DNA of 34,247 nt from Bacillota bacterium. GTDB taxonomy: Bacteria; Bacillota; Clostridia; Caldicoprobacterales; Caldicoprobacteraceae. The notes beneath the pieces were generated by a model. The model did no database searches, was not told the DNA's origin, and saw only the letters and a list, made by a program, of their open reading frames with translations. The first letter of the stretch is position 1. Every line of letters starts with the position of its first letter. Positions 9,985-18,940 of this stretch are shown here, piece after piece. Location: positions 1-34,247 of the forward strand of contig JAMNZI010000172.1 of NCBI GenBank assembly GCA_023622385.1, read 5' to 3'. The translations under genes and the position numbers were made by a program.

Positions 9985-11417
9985 CTCAATTCTATTCCAT
10001 AAAACTGTCTGTACAGAAACGGGTCATGTCCAAGTCCACCGGAGCCAGCGACTCGATTTTTTACTTGATTTTTTAATCTTTCCATCTCAAAATCTTCATC
10101 GGCGTCGGTGACAAGTTCACCCTTATATATGAGCTGGGAATCTTCATATACCATTATTACAAGGCGGCGGTGCCTTAACGGCTCATATACATATTCGTTG
10201 CCTTCATCAAGCCTTTCAAGGCTGGTTACAATATATACTTTGTTGCCCTTGGCATGGATATTATAATGCTTTGCTATTTCATCCTTGAAATCCAGCTTGT
10301 GGATTATTTGTCTTGGTATTATTTTATCTCCTATTTGTACGCTGATTAAGGCGCTGTTTCTAGTAAAACCGTAATATGAGGTTTCACCTATACATATATT
10401 TAGAAAATCCTCGTTCACATAGGTTTCTAAACCGGCATTGGTGTCGGTGCAGTTATAAATTTCCTTAAAAGCCATTTCATCCAGGAAGTTCCCGTGTTCA
10501 TCGTATACTTTTAATGTGAGGATATCATCTATGGCCATGATAAGGACAAGTTTACCGTTGACGCTTTCCAAGGCTAGTACATCCGTGTTGTGGTCGTTTA
10601 AACTCCATTTTACTATTTTCCTTCCCTTGCCTATTTCCCTCCATTCATAGAATGACCAGCTTTTTTCGAATTCATCCACTACGAATATCCCGTTTTCACC
10701 TGAATGCTCTTTCGTTGTGGGGAAGGTAAAATAGAGTTTTCCATTGAGAAACGTCATGCATTTTGCAAAGCTGTCGTAGTATGGCTTGGATGTTCTCCCG
10801 CCTTTGCTGAGGTGTGTCACAAATTCTTGCCCATCTGGACGGGTTTCTATAATCTCTTCAAATTCGAATTCGAGCTTATCGCTTATCAAGGTTATGCCTG
10901 TGGGTATGCTAAAGCGGGTGTTATCAACATTGATTGTAAAATCCTCATTCCTAACCCATATGTCGGCTATAAACTCTACTTTATCTGAAAATACGGTACG
11001 CCGTCTAACCGTCTCACCCCCATATGAATCACCATCAACGGTGCTGGTGTTGGGCACTACTTCAGTGGTTGCATCAGATGCAATTTGAAAGTCATAATCA
11101 AAAGTGTAAACAAGGCCATCCGAACTTATTCCATTGGCATATTTAACCGGAGGTTTTACCGCATCCTCAGCTTTTTGGTAGTATTTGAAATTGTGTTTGA
11201 TTTCACCGTTTGAAATTTCAAAATGTTGCCCGTGAAACCGGTCCTGAAGCACACCTGTAATGGTTATGTCCGATAGAGCATCTTTATCGCCTGTTATATC
11301 CTTAAGATAGAAGGTGATGTTGTCTTTTGCTAAAAAAGCATAGACAAAGGATAAAACGATTGTTGTAAGTGAAATCGAAAGCACAATGAGAGATATATTT
11401 TTCCTTATAAAGCTCAT
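9981..11417 (-). CDS. uncharacterised 478 aa protein, one N-terminal TM helix plus large predicted extracytoplasmic beta-rich domain
   Basis: N-terminal SLIVLSISLTTIVLSFVYAFL hydrophobic segment; recurring strands such as LNGKLYFTF, VNGKLVLIM, GNKVYIVTS; no family recognised; lies between ABC permease and ATPase. Confidence 0.8.
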   Translation of the reverse strand: MSFIRKNISLIVLSISLTTIVLSFVYAFLAKDNITFYLKDITGDKDALSDITITGVLQDRFHGQHFEISNGEIKHNFKYYQKAEDAVKPPVKYANGISSDGLVYTFDYDFQIASDATTEVVPNTSTVDGDSYGGETVRRRTVFSDKVEFIADIWVRNEDFTINVDNTRFSIPTGITLISDKLEFEFEEIIETRPDGQEFVTHLSKGGRTSKPYYDSFAKCMTFLNGKLYFTFPTTKEHSGENGIFVVDEFEKSWSFYEWREIGKGRKIVKWSLNDHNTDVLALESVNGKLVLIMAIDDILTLKVYDEHGNFLDEMAFKEIYNCTDTNAGLETYVNEDFLNICIGETSYYGFTRNSALISVQIGDKIIPRQIIHKLDFKDEIAKHYNIHAKGNKVYIVTSLERLDEGNEYVYEPLRHRRLVIMVYEDSQLIYKGELVTDADEDFEMERLKNQVKNRVAGSGGLGHDPFLYRQFYGIELR

Positions 11418-11435
11418 CGAAGGGCACCTGCCTTT

Positions 11436-12197
11436 CTAAGCAATCGCACTGCGTTTTACAAGCTTTACGCCATGCCAAGTGAAAAATGCCGAGCATAATA
11501 GCAGTATCAAACTGTTTATATAGGTATTGGCATTGCTCATGTTGATTCTCTGCGTTATCGTGTAGATGATAAAGATGATTACGGCAATTACCGGTATGAA
11601 TCCAAAGTATCTACGGCTTCGTTCGCATAAAACGCTGTAATACAGGGTGGATACAGTGGCTATCAGCGTGGTCAGAGACGAAACAAAGCTTTCGATGCCC
11701 AGAGGCAGAAGTATGCGAAAGAAACTGGAGCGTATTAACGATAAAAATAGTCCGTTTTGCATCCTGAGATAATATGTTTCTCCGTTTATGGTACGCACAA
11801 GAGTGGGCGTAAAAAGGGCATACCCGAGGAATATGCCTACAAGTTGAGACGCTATAAGGCCGATGAAGCATATGAAAAATACCGTAAGCTCGCTAAAATA
11901 AATGACCTCCCTTTTGATGGGAAGGGCAAGCAGGGTATATATGCTTTTGCTTTTCCAGTAGCCGGCATATATGCTCGCTATGCAAAGGCCGCATGTGGCC
12001 GCAAAGTATATGGCAAACGCCATGACACACCCCGAGGATGCAAAAACGTCTTCAAAACGGCTGTGGATGTTATTGTAATCTTGCATTGCAGCGTTTAAAA
12101 GGAATAGAGGAGATATGATGGTTCCAACATAGACAAGTATAAGAGGTTTCAAAATCCACATAAATTGGTAATTTACCAGTCTGTAATAGCTTTTCAT
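11436..12197 (-). CDS. ABC-2 type transporter permease
   Basis: Multiple hydrophobic helices, 253 aa; operon with GntR and ATPase. Confidence 0.75.
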   Translation of the reverse strand: MKSYYRLVNYQFMWILKPLILVYVGTIISPLFLLNAAMQDYNNIHSRFEDVFASSGCVMAFAIYFAATCGLCIASIYAGYWKSKSIYTLLALPIKREVIYFSELTVFFICFIGLIASQLVGIFLGYALFTPTLVRTINGETYYLRMQNGLFLSLIRSSFFRILLPLGIESFVSSLTTLIATVSTLYYSVLCERSRRYFGFIPVIAVIIFIIYTITQRINMSNANTYINSLILLLCSAFFTWHGVKLVKRSAIA

Positions 12198-12212
12198 AAA
12201 ATCAGGACCTCC

Positions 12213-12245
12213 ATGTACTATGCTATTAATACATAATATTGTGAA
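12213..12245 (-). promoter_or_regulatory. candidate promoter and GntR operator (site 2) upstream of the permease
   Basis: Inverted repeat ATGTACTA-TGCTAT-TAATACAT (12213-12234, one mismatched pair); minus-strand TTCACA-17 nt-CATAGT. Confidence 0.7.
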
Positions 12246-12301
12246 TTAACCGCTACAATACGAGAAATTTACAGCATATTGCTGTGATTCCATTTTCAAT
12301 A

Positions 12302-12691
12302 TTACTCATCCCAAAGCTCGGTTATAAGCTCTATTACGCGTTTAAATGGCAGGTTTATCTCTTTTGCAGATTTGACAAATTCTGCTACCATACCGCGGGT
12401 AAGTTCATCTTCAATCTTAGAATATATGCAATCATTAACCCATATAAAGCTGCCTTGATTGCCATGGGTTATAACAAACCCTTCTTGTTCCATCAATTTG
12501 TAAGCCTTTTGAACGGTATTGGGGTTAATATTAAGGAGAGCAGCCAGTTCGCGCCGGGAAGGAAGTTCATCACCCGAAACGGCTTTTTTAAGCAGTATTT
12601 GTCGCTTCACATAGTGGGATATTTGGATATATACAGGATCTTTGTTGTTGAGATGAATATCGCTGAAGTCCAGCAATTGAAATTCACCCAC
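12302..12691 (-). CDS. GntR family transcriptional regulator, short YtrA-like subfamily
   Basis: DPVYIQISHYVKRQILLKKAVSGDELPSRRELAALLNINPNTVQKAYKLMEQEGFVITHGNQGSFI winged-HTH; short C-terminus. Confidence 0.93.
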   Translation of the reverse strand: MGEFQLLDFSDIHLNNKDPVYIQISHYVKRQILLKKAVSGDELPSRRELAALLNINPNTVQKAYKLMEQEGFVITHGNQGSFIWVNDCIYSKIEDELTRGMVAEFVKSAKEINLPFKRVIELITELWDE

Positions 12692-12705
12692 CTTCTTCTA
12701 TACTG

Positions 12706-12738
12706 GTGTATTATACCACTAATACACGAGATGGTCAA
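12706..12738 (-). promoter_or_regulatory. promoter and GntR operator (site 1) upstream of the gntR gene
   Basis: Perfect 8-bp inverted repeat GTGTATTA-TACCAC-TAATACAC (12706-12727); minus-strand TTGACC-17 nt-TATAAT. Confidence 0.85.
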
Positions 12739-12790
12739 TATCTATCATATAAGTTTTTAAAATGAAAAGGTCTTTTTCAATCAAAGATGG

Positions 12791-12819
12791 TTCACATTGC
12801 GTGGGTTTTGGGTTATAAT
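12791..12819 (+). promoter_or_regulatory. sigmaA-type promoter for the trxB-like gene
   Basis: TTCACA (12791-12796), 17 nt, TATAAT (12814-12819). Confidence 0.8.
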
Positions 12820-12977
12820 AATTCTGTTAATGCTTTGGGTATATCAAAGCGGTTTATCGCGCAAAGTCTACGGTCATTAATAAAAACTCTTGGCGGTGTG
12901 ATGCTGAAAGATTGGCTTGTAGATGGAACGAGATGCATATTCACGTATGACCCCCAAGAACAAGGAGGTTTAAAATT

Positions 12978-13898
12978 ATGTTGAAGGACATAATCATCGT
13001 AGGGGGAGGAGTAGCTGGCCTTACTGCTGGCTTATACGCCAGGAGAGGTGGGATGGATGTCCTGTTGTTTGAGAGGATGTTTTCAGGCGGGCAGATAGCC
13101 ACCACATATTTGGTAGAGAATTATCCGGGTTTTGATGAACCCATAAGCGGCCCGGAGCTGGCCATGAAGCTGGAAGCCCATGCCCGCAAGTTTGGGCTGG
13201 AGATATTGTATGACGAGGTAGTGGAGCTTGAACTGGAAGGGAAAATCAAGAAGGCAGTGACCGACAAGGGGGAGTATGAGGCTAAGGCGCTTATACTTTG
13301 CATGGGCGCGCAACCAAAAAAGCTTGGCCTGCCCAAGGAGGACGAATTCCGGGGTAGGGGGGTATCTTACTGCGCTACCTGCGATGGCGCCTTATACAAG
13401 GATAAGCTGGTGGCGGTGGTGGGTGGTGGCGATACTGCAGTGGAAGATGCTCTTTTTTTAGCTCAGCACGCTATGAGGGTGTATCTTATACACAGGCGCA
13501 ATGCCCTAAGGGCTTCGAAGATACTCCAGGACAGGTTGTTTGCAAATCCCAAAGTTGAGATACTGTGGAATTCGGTGGTGGATGAAATACTGGGCGATCA
13601 TGGAGTAGAGGGATTGCTGGTGCGAAACGTAAAAGACGATTCCAAGAAAGAGCTTAAGGTGGATGGATTGTTTGTAGCAATTGGTATACAACCAAACAAT
13701 GCTTTGGTTCAAGGTAAACTGAAGATGGACGAAGCCGGGTTTGTGATAACTGATGAGAATATGGCTACCAGTGTTCGGGGGGTTTTTGCGGCCGGTGACC
13801 TACGGCAAAAGCCTCTGTGGCAGATTTTAACTGCTGCGGCAGATGGAGCTGTTGCTTCGGTATCAGCCCAGAGGTATATAATGGAAGAGTTTGAGTGA
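12978..13898 (+). CDS. trxB: thioredoxin-disulfide reductase / NAD(P)/FAD-dependent oxidoreductase
   Basis: FAD motif GGGVAGLTAGLYA, redox CATCDGA, NADPH motif GGGDTAVEDALFLA, C-terminal AAGDLRQKPLWQILTAAADGAVAS. Confidence 0.92.
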   Translation: MLKDIIIVGGGVAGLTAGLYARRGGMDVLLFERMFSGGQIATTYLVENYPGFDEPISGPELAMKLEAHARKFGLEILYDEVVELELEGKIKKAVTDKGEYEAKALILCMGAQPKKLGLPKEDEFRGRGVSYCATCDGALYKDKLVAVVGGGDTAVEDALFLAQHAMRVYLIHRRNALRASKILQDRLFANPKVEILWNSVVDEILGDHGVEGLLVRNVKDDSKKELKVDGLFVAIGIQPNNALVQGKLKMDEAGFVITDENMATSVRGVFAAGDLRQKPLWQILTAAADGAVASVSAQRYIMEEFE

Positions 13899-13920
13899 TC
13901 TTAATCTGTGATAGGGGGTC

Positions 13921-15276
13921 ATGGACATGGCAAGGATGTTTGGTACAGATGGAGTAAGAGGGGTGGCAAACAGGGAATTAAGCTGCCACCTGGCATTCAG
14001 ATTGGGACAGGTTGGAGCGCATGTCTTATCTAGGGGCAAAAAGAGGCCTAAAATTTTGATTGGGAAGGATACCAGGCTGTCGGGAGATATGTTGGAGGCG
14101 GCCTTGATAGCTGGTATTTGCTCGGCAGGCGGTGAAGCCCTGGTGGCGGGCATCATACCCACTCCGGCAGTTGCCTATCTTACAAGGTATTATGGAGTGG
14201 ATGCTGGCGTGGTCATATCGGCTTCTCACAATCCAATGGAGTACAATGGCATCAAGTTTTTTGATGGTAATGGATATAAGCTTCCTGACGAAATGGAAGA
14301 TGAGATAGAAGCTATCATTAATGAGCAAAAGCTGGTTGATATTCCCGTGCCTATTGGGGAGGAGATAGGCAGAAAGGTGCTGGTTCCTAACGCGCCCCAG
14401 GATTATGTGAATTTCCTGAAGAGCACCATAGATGTCGATTTGAGCGGTCTAAAGATAGCTTTGGATTGCGCCAATGGTGCTGCTTACAAAGTAGCACCCA
14501 TGGTATTTTCTCAATTGGGCGCTGAAGTGAAAGTTATCAATGATAACCCTAATGGTGTTAACATAAATTGCAATTGCGGTTCAACTCATCCCGATGGGCT
14601 TCAGCGTTTTGTGATAGAGACTGGCTCCGATGTCGGGTTGGCCTTTGATGGCGATGCAGACAGGCTGATTTCCGTGGACGAGAAAGGTGAGATAGTGGAC
14701 GGAGATCAGACCATGGTGATCTGTGCCCTCGATATGAAAGAAAGGGGTGTGCTCAAGCGCAATACGGTGGTAGCTACCGTCATGAGCAATATAGGCTTTG
14801 ATATTGCCCTTAAGAAGGCAGGGTGTGATTTTATAAAGACCAAGGTAGGGGATAGATACGTTCTGGAGGAGATGCTCCAGGGCGGATACAATATCGGCGG
14901 AGAACAGTCGGGCCATATAATTTTTTTGGACCACAGCACCACTGGGGATGGTATTCTGACGGCTCTGCAGCTATTATCGGCGCTTAAAAGAAAAAACTGC
15001 AAGATGTCTGAATTGGCTTCAGTAATGCAAAGATTTCCCCAAGTGCTGATAAATGCAAAGGTTAAGCCTGAGAAGAAAAACAGCTATATGGACGATCCCA
15101 TCATATCGGAGGAGATATCGAGGATTGAAGCCAAATTCAAAGGAGCGGGCAGGGTGCTCATCCGGCCATCGGGGACAGAGCCTCTTGTTAGGGTCATGAT
15201 TGAAGGAGTCGATCAGAAGGAGATAGAAGACAGCGCTAAGAGATTGGCAAGTTTAATAGAAGAGCGGTTGAATTGA
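13921..15276 (+). CDS. glmM: phosphoglucosamine mutase (start possibly ATG 13927)
   Basis: [19 protein letters not shown], active-site [36 protein letters not shown]. Confidence 0.97.
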   Translation: MDMARMFGTDGVRGVANRELSCHLAFRLGQVGAHVLSRGKKRPKILIGKDTRLSGDMLEAALIAGICSAGGEALVAGIIPTPAVAYLTRYYGVDAGVVISASHNPMEYNGIKFFDGNGYKLPDEMEDEIEAIINEQKLVDIPVPIGEEIGRKVLVPNAPQDYVNFLKSTIDVDLSGLKIALDCANGAAYKVAPMVFSQLGAEVKVINDNPNGVNINCNCGSTHPDGLQRFVIETGSDVGLAFDGDADRLISVDEKGEIVDGDQTMVICALDMKERGVLKRNTVVATVMSNIGFDIALKKAGCDFIKTKVGDRYVLEEMLQGGYNIGGEQSGHIIFLDHSTTGDGILTALQLLSALKRKNCKMSELASVMQRFPQVLINAKVKPEKKNSYMDDPIISEEISRIEAKFKGAGRVLIRPSGTEPLVRVMIEGVDQKEIEDSAKRLASLIEERLN

Positions 15277-15400
15277 GGGTTGAAATTTGTCATGTTAAGG
15301 AGAATTTTTTATAAAAATATCTTGTATTCAGTTGAGAAGATGTTATACTAATCATGAGAATGAGCGGGAAGTGGTTGCCCTATAAAAGGAGGAATTACAG

Positions 15401-15667
15401 GTGATGAGAAGGGGAAGCTCTAGAAGGGGCGGGATATTGTTTTTATTTTTGCTGGCGGGCATTATAATCGGAAGCGTGGTAGGAAGGATTTTGGCTGCAT
15501 ATTTCGACATACCCCTGTTTACGGAGTCCCTTCAAATTGGTACTGAGGATAGTCCTATAGTCCTCGATTTGGAGGTAATAAATCTTGTGCTGGGGGTCAC
15601 CTTTACTGTAAATTTTGGTACCGTCCTGGGCGTTTTGCTAGGGATTATATTTTATTTTAAGTCCTAA
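15401..15667 (+). CDS. DUF4321-like small membrane protein
   Basis: 88 aa with two hydrophobic segments, LDLEVINLVLGVTFTVNFGTVLGVLLGIIFYF; position next to maf as in other Clostridia. Confidence 0.7.
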   Translation: MMRRGSSRRGGILFLFLLAGIIIGSVVGRILAAYFDIPLFTESLQIGTEDSPIVLDLEVINLVLGVTFTVNFGTVLGVLLGIIFYFKS

Positions 15668-15727
15668 AGATACATGAAGTACATCGTGGTGTATATAATC
15701 TAAACGGCGGGAGGCAATGAGCAGCAG

Positions 15728-16309
15728 ATGAGGATAATACTGGCTTCTGCATCGCCCAGGAGGAGAGATCTGCTTACACAGATGGGCCTGAAATTTGAAG
15801 TTATTCCCAGTGATCAGGAGGAAGAGGTGGTTAATGGCCTTCCTCCCCATAGGCTGGCCGTGGAGTTAGCTCGTAAAAAGGTCGAAAGCGTCGCTAAAAG
15901 GGTGCAGGGCCAAGCGCTGATAATAGGTGCGGATACCATTGTGGTTAAAGGGGATAAGGTGTTGGGCAAGCCTAAGGACGAAGATGAGGCATTTCAGATG
16001 CTCATGGAGCTGCAGGGCCAGGCCCATGAGGTAATAACGGGGCTGGCCGTCATGGAGATACCCGATCGTAGATGTGTGACCGCTTACGAGAAGACTGTGG
16101 TTGAGATGGCCTCCCTCACCCCCCAAGAGATCGAAGGGTATATTCGGACGGGGGAGCCCATGGACAAGGCGGGGGCCTACGGTATTCAGGGGTTTGGCGG
16201 TATGCTTATAAAAAGGATAGAGGGATGCTACTACAATGTGGTGGGGCTCCCCATACATGGCCTTTGGATGATACTCAAGGAGTTCGGAGTTGAGGTGTTT
16301 GCTGGGTAA
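15728..16309 (+). CDS. maf: Maf-like nucleoside triphosphate pyrophosphatase
   Basis: IILASASPRRRDLLTQMGLKFEVIPSD, IIGADTIVVKGDKVLGKPKDEDEAF, DKAGAYGIQGFGGMLI. Confidence 0.95.
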   Translation: MRIILASASPRRRDLLTQMGLKFEVIPSDQEEEVVNGLPPHRLAVELARKKVESVAKRVQGQALIIGADTIVVKGDKVLGKPKDEDEAFQMLMELQGQAHEVITGLAVMEIPDRRCVTAYEKTVVEMASLTPQEIEGYIRTGEPMDKAGAYGIQGFGGMLIKRIEGCYYNVVGLPIHGLWMILKEFGVEVFAG

Positions 16310-16384
16310 GGAGAGTTATCAAAAATGCAATCGCTGGCAATAATTAATTTAGCGGTTTAAAAAAGAATGCGTTTGGAAGGAGAA

Positions 16385-17425
16385 ATGGATGGTATGGGAG
16401 TATTGAACATATTCAGCAGGGACTTGGGAATCGATTTGGGGACTGCAAATACTCTGGTATATATTCGAGGTAAGGGAATAGTAATCCGTGAGCCCTCCGT
16501 GGTGGCCATTCGCAGCGATACCAGAGAGGTGCTGGCCGTTGGTGAAGAGGCCAAGAGGATGATTGGTAGAACTCCTGGAAACATCGTTGCTATAAGGCCG
16601 ATGCGTGATGGCGTTATAGCTGATTTTGATGTCACCCAGGAGATGTTGAAGTATTTCATAAAAAAGGCCATGAGGAGGCCTCTTGTGGTGCACCCGAGGG
16701 TGGTTATTTCGGTTCCGTCAGGGGTTACTGAGGTTGAGAAGAGGGCTGTATATGAGGCGGCAAGGCAGGCGGGTGCCCGTGAGGCTTACCTGATAGAAGA
16801 GCCTATGGCTGCGGCCATAGGTGCAGGGCTGCCGGTGCACGAGCCTACAGGCAGCATGGTGGTGGACATTGGCGGCGGTACCAGCGAGGTAGCGGTAATC
16901 TCGCTGGGAGGTATAGTGACCAGCAGGTCCCTGAGGATAGGCGGCAACAAGATGGACGATGCCATTATATTCTATATCAAAAAAGAATACAATCTGATGA
17001 TAGGCGAGCGGACGGCCGAGGAGATAAAGATCACCATAGGTTCCGCGTATCCCAAAGAGGAAGAGCAGGACATGGAGGTTAGAGGCCGTGACTTGGTGAC
17101 CGGTTTGCCCAAGACATTGAGGATTACGTCTTCTGAGATTCTAGAGGCTCTGAAGGAGCCCGTTACACAAATCTTAGAAGCTATTAAGCTCACGCTGGAG
17201 AAGACTCCACCTGAATTGGCCGCCGATATTATGGACAAGGGAATAATGCTAACCGGAGGAGGCGCTCTCCTCCATGGCATCGATAAGCTCATAGCTCAAG
17301 AAACTGGCATGCCGGTTCATATTGCGGAATCGCCCTTGGACTGTGTAGCCGTGGGTACGGGACGTGCGCTGGAAGAATTAGAGGTTTTAAGAAGGGTGAC
17401 CATCTCATCTAAGAATTTGGCTTAA
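16385..17425 (+). CDS. mreB: rod shape-determining protein MreB (start 16385 favoured by GGAAGGAG)
   Basis: [50 protein letters not shown]. Confidence 0.97.
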   Translation: MDGMGVLNIFSRDLGIDLGTANTLVYIRGKGIVIREPSVVAIRSDTREVLAVGEEAKRMIGRTPGNIVAIRPMRDGVIADFDVTQEMLKYFIKKAMRRPLVVHPRVVISVPSGVTEVEKRAVYEAARQAGAREAYLIEEPMAAAIGAGLPVHEPTGSMVVDIGGGTSEVAVISLGGIVTSRSLRIGGNKMDDAIIFYIKKEYNLMIGERTAEEIKITIGSAYPKEEEQDMEVRGRDLVTGLPKTLRITSSEILEALKEPVTQILEAIKLTLEKTPPELAADIMDKGIMLTGGGALLHGIDKLIAQETGMPVHIAESPLDCVAVGTGRALEELEVLRRVTISSKNLA

Positions 17426-17431
17426 GATGGG

Positions 17432-18283
17432 ATGGTGATGGTTTTGCTTCAATTTCTTCGAAAGCATTCGGTGGCCATTGTAGTGGCCCTCTCCCTTTTA
17501 CTATTGGCGCTGGCTATATTTACCTCCCAACCACGGGGACGCATGAGCTTTGTGGAAGGGCTTGTGGGCGAGGTAATTTTCCCCGTTCAGAAAGCAATAT
17601 ATAAGGTTGCTTCTTTTATTCATGGTTCAATTGCTGAGATAAAAGAGAGGCGTAATTTGAGGGAAAACTATGAGCAGCTTAAGGAAAGGGTGGAGCAGCT
17701 GGAAAAGGAGCTGCTCAGGATGAACGAGCTGGAGAAACAGAATCAGCGATTGAAGAAGCTGCTGGATTTTGCCGTGGAAAGGGAGGAACTGGTTGTCACG
17801 GGCGCTAGGGTTACGGGCAAGGACCCTGGCAACTGGTTCAATGTGTTTACCATAGATAAGGGTAAGAACCAGGGAGTAGAGGTAAATATGGCGGTGGTGA
17901 CCGAGCGCGGGCTGGTTGGACGCATCATGGAAGTGGGGCCTAACTGGGCAAAGGTGCGTTCAATCGTGGATGCTCAAAGTTCCATAAGCGGTATAGTCGA
18001 GAGAACCAGGGACAATGGCATAGTAAAGGGTAATAATGCTTTTGGGGCGGAAGATGGCACCTGTAGGATGATATATCTTCCATTAGATTCAGAGGTAAGC
18101 AAGGGGGATAAGGTAATTACATCGGGGCTAGGAGATTTTCTTCCCAAGGGGATTTACATTGGTGAAGTGATACAAGTGGTGCGCTATAAAAAAGACCTTT
18201 ACAAAACCGCCGTTATAAAGCCGGGGGTTGATTTTCAGCGTCTAGAAGAGGTGTTGGTAGTTAAAGCAAGGGTTGATGAATGA
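17432..18283 (+). CDS. mreC: rod shape-determining protein MreC
   Basis: N-terminal TM, coiled coil, VTGKDPGNWFNVFTIDKGKNQGV, LGDFLPKGIYIGEV. Confidence 0.95.
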   Translation: MVMVLLQFLRKHSVAIVVALSLLLLALAIFTSQPRGRMSFVEGLVGEVIFPVQKAIYKVASFIHGSIAEIKERRNLRENYEQLKERVEQLEKELLRMNELEKQNQRLKKLLDFAVEREELVVTGARVTGKDPGNWFNVFTIDKGKNQGVEVNMAVVTERGLVGRIMEVGPNWAKVRSIVDAQSSISGIVERTRDNGIVKGNNAFGAEDGTCRMIYLPLDSEVSKGDKVITSGLGDFLPKGIYIGEVIQVVRYKKDLYKTAVIKPGVDFQRLEEVLVVKARVDE

Positions 18284-18321
18284 TTGAATATTTGCTTTAG
18301 GGAGTTGGAGATAGCAGTGAT

Positions 18322-18828
18322 ATGAAGGTTTGGATTATAGCCGGTATTCTGTTGGGCAATTTGATCATTCAGTCATCATTATTTCCTTTTATTGAAGTAT
18401 ATGGCATTAGGCCCGATTCATTGATGGTGCTGGTGATTTCATTTGCCCTGATGGCGGGCAATCCTACATCGGCTGTGATAGGCTTATGCGGGGGATTGTT
18501 ACAGGATATTCTATTTGGTCAAAATATAGGTTTTTATGCTCTACAGTATATGTTGGTGGGATACCTTGTAGGCCTGGTTTATGGAAAAGTTTTTACAGGT
18601 AAAGTGCTGGTTCCTGTATTCTTTGTAGGTATAGCAACCGTATTCCGAGGGCTGTTTGCCTTTTTGTGGATGTATTTTGCAGGGGTGGATGTTTCCCTTT
18701 ATTGGCTTTTTCTAAGGGTTATACTGCCGGAGATGATATACACCGTTATTATAACGCCCGTCATACATTACTATATGGACAAACTGTATAGGCATAAATT
18801 TATGAACCGGCGCTGGCATTTCGATTGA
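18322..18828 (+). CDS. mreD: rod shape-determining protein MreD
   Basis: 168 aa polytopic membrane protein with GLCGGLLQDILFGQNIGFYALQYMLVGYLVG, directly after mreC. Confidence 0.92.
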   Translation: MKVWIIAGILLGNLIIQSSLFPFIEVYGIRPDSLMVLVISFALMAGNPTSAVIGLCGGLLQDILFGQNIGFYALQYMLVGYLVGLVYGKVFTGKVLVPVFFVGIATVFRGLFAFLWMYFAGVDVSLYWLFLRVILPEMIYTVIITPVIHYYMDKLYRHKFMNRRWHFD

Positions 18829-18829
18829 A

Positions 18830-18855
18830 AGGGGTAAAATATTTACCTCTTTTTT
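18830..18855 (+). terminator. intrinsic terminator after mreD
   Basis: AGGGGTAAA-ATA-TTTACCTCT followed by TTTTT. Confidence 0.85.
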
Positions 18856-18940
18856 GTTTGTTTGAAGCATGATAAAATATCTTTTAGTGAGGATCTATGC
18901 ATGATTGCGAGCTTAAGCGTGGCACAGAGGGGGGCAAGGA

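Noticed and set aside
11757-12098. 113 aa plus-strand ORF antisense to the permease
   Set aside because: Lys/Tyr/Arg-rich complement of hydrophobic codons; typical shadow ORF
12850-12900. Possible c-di-GMP-I (GEMM) riboswitch because of CGCGCAAAGTCTACGGTC
   Set aside because: Resembles the (A)CGCAAAGCCUCCGGCC core, but the upstream GGGCAAACC element and the downstream GGUAG...GGUUACCGA segment are not present in recognisable form
12787-12984. 65 aa ORF upstream of trxB
   Set aside because: Starts before the predicted TSS, covers the promoter -10 and has no recognisable protein features; likely a spurious ORF in a leader
16310-16384. Missing radC between maf and mreB as a notable deletion
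   Set aside because: radC is frequently absent or placed elsewhere in Clostridia, so absence here is not informative
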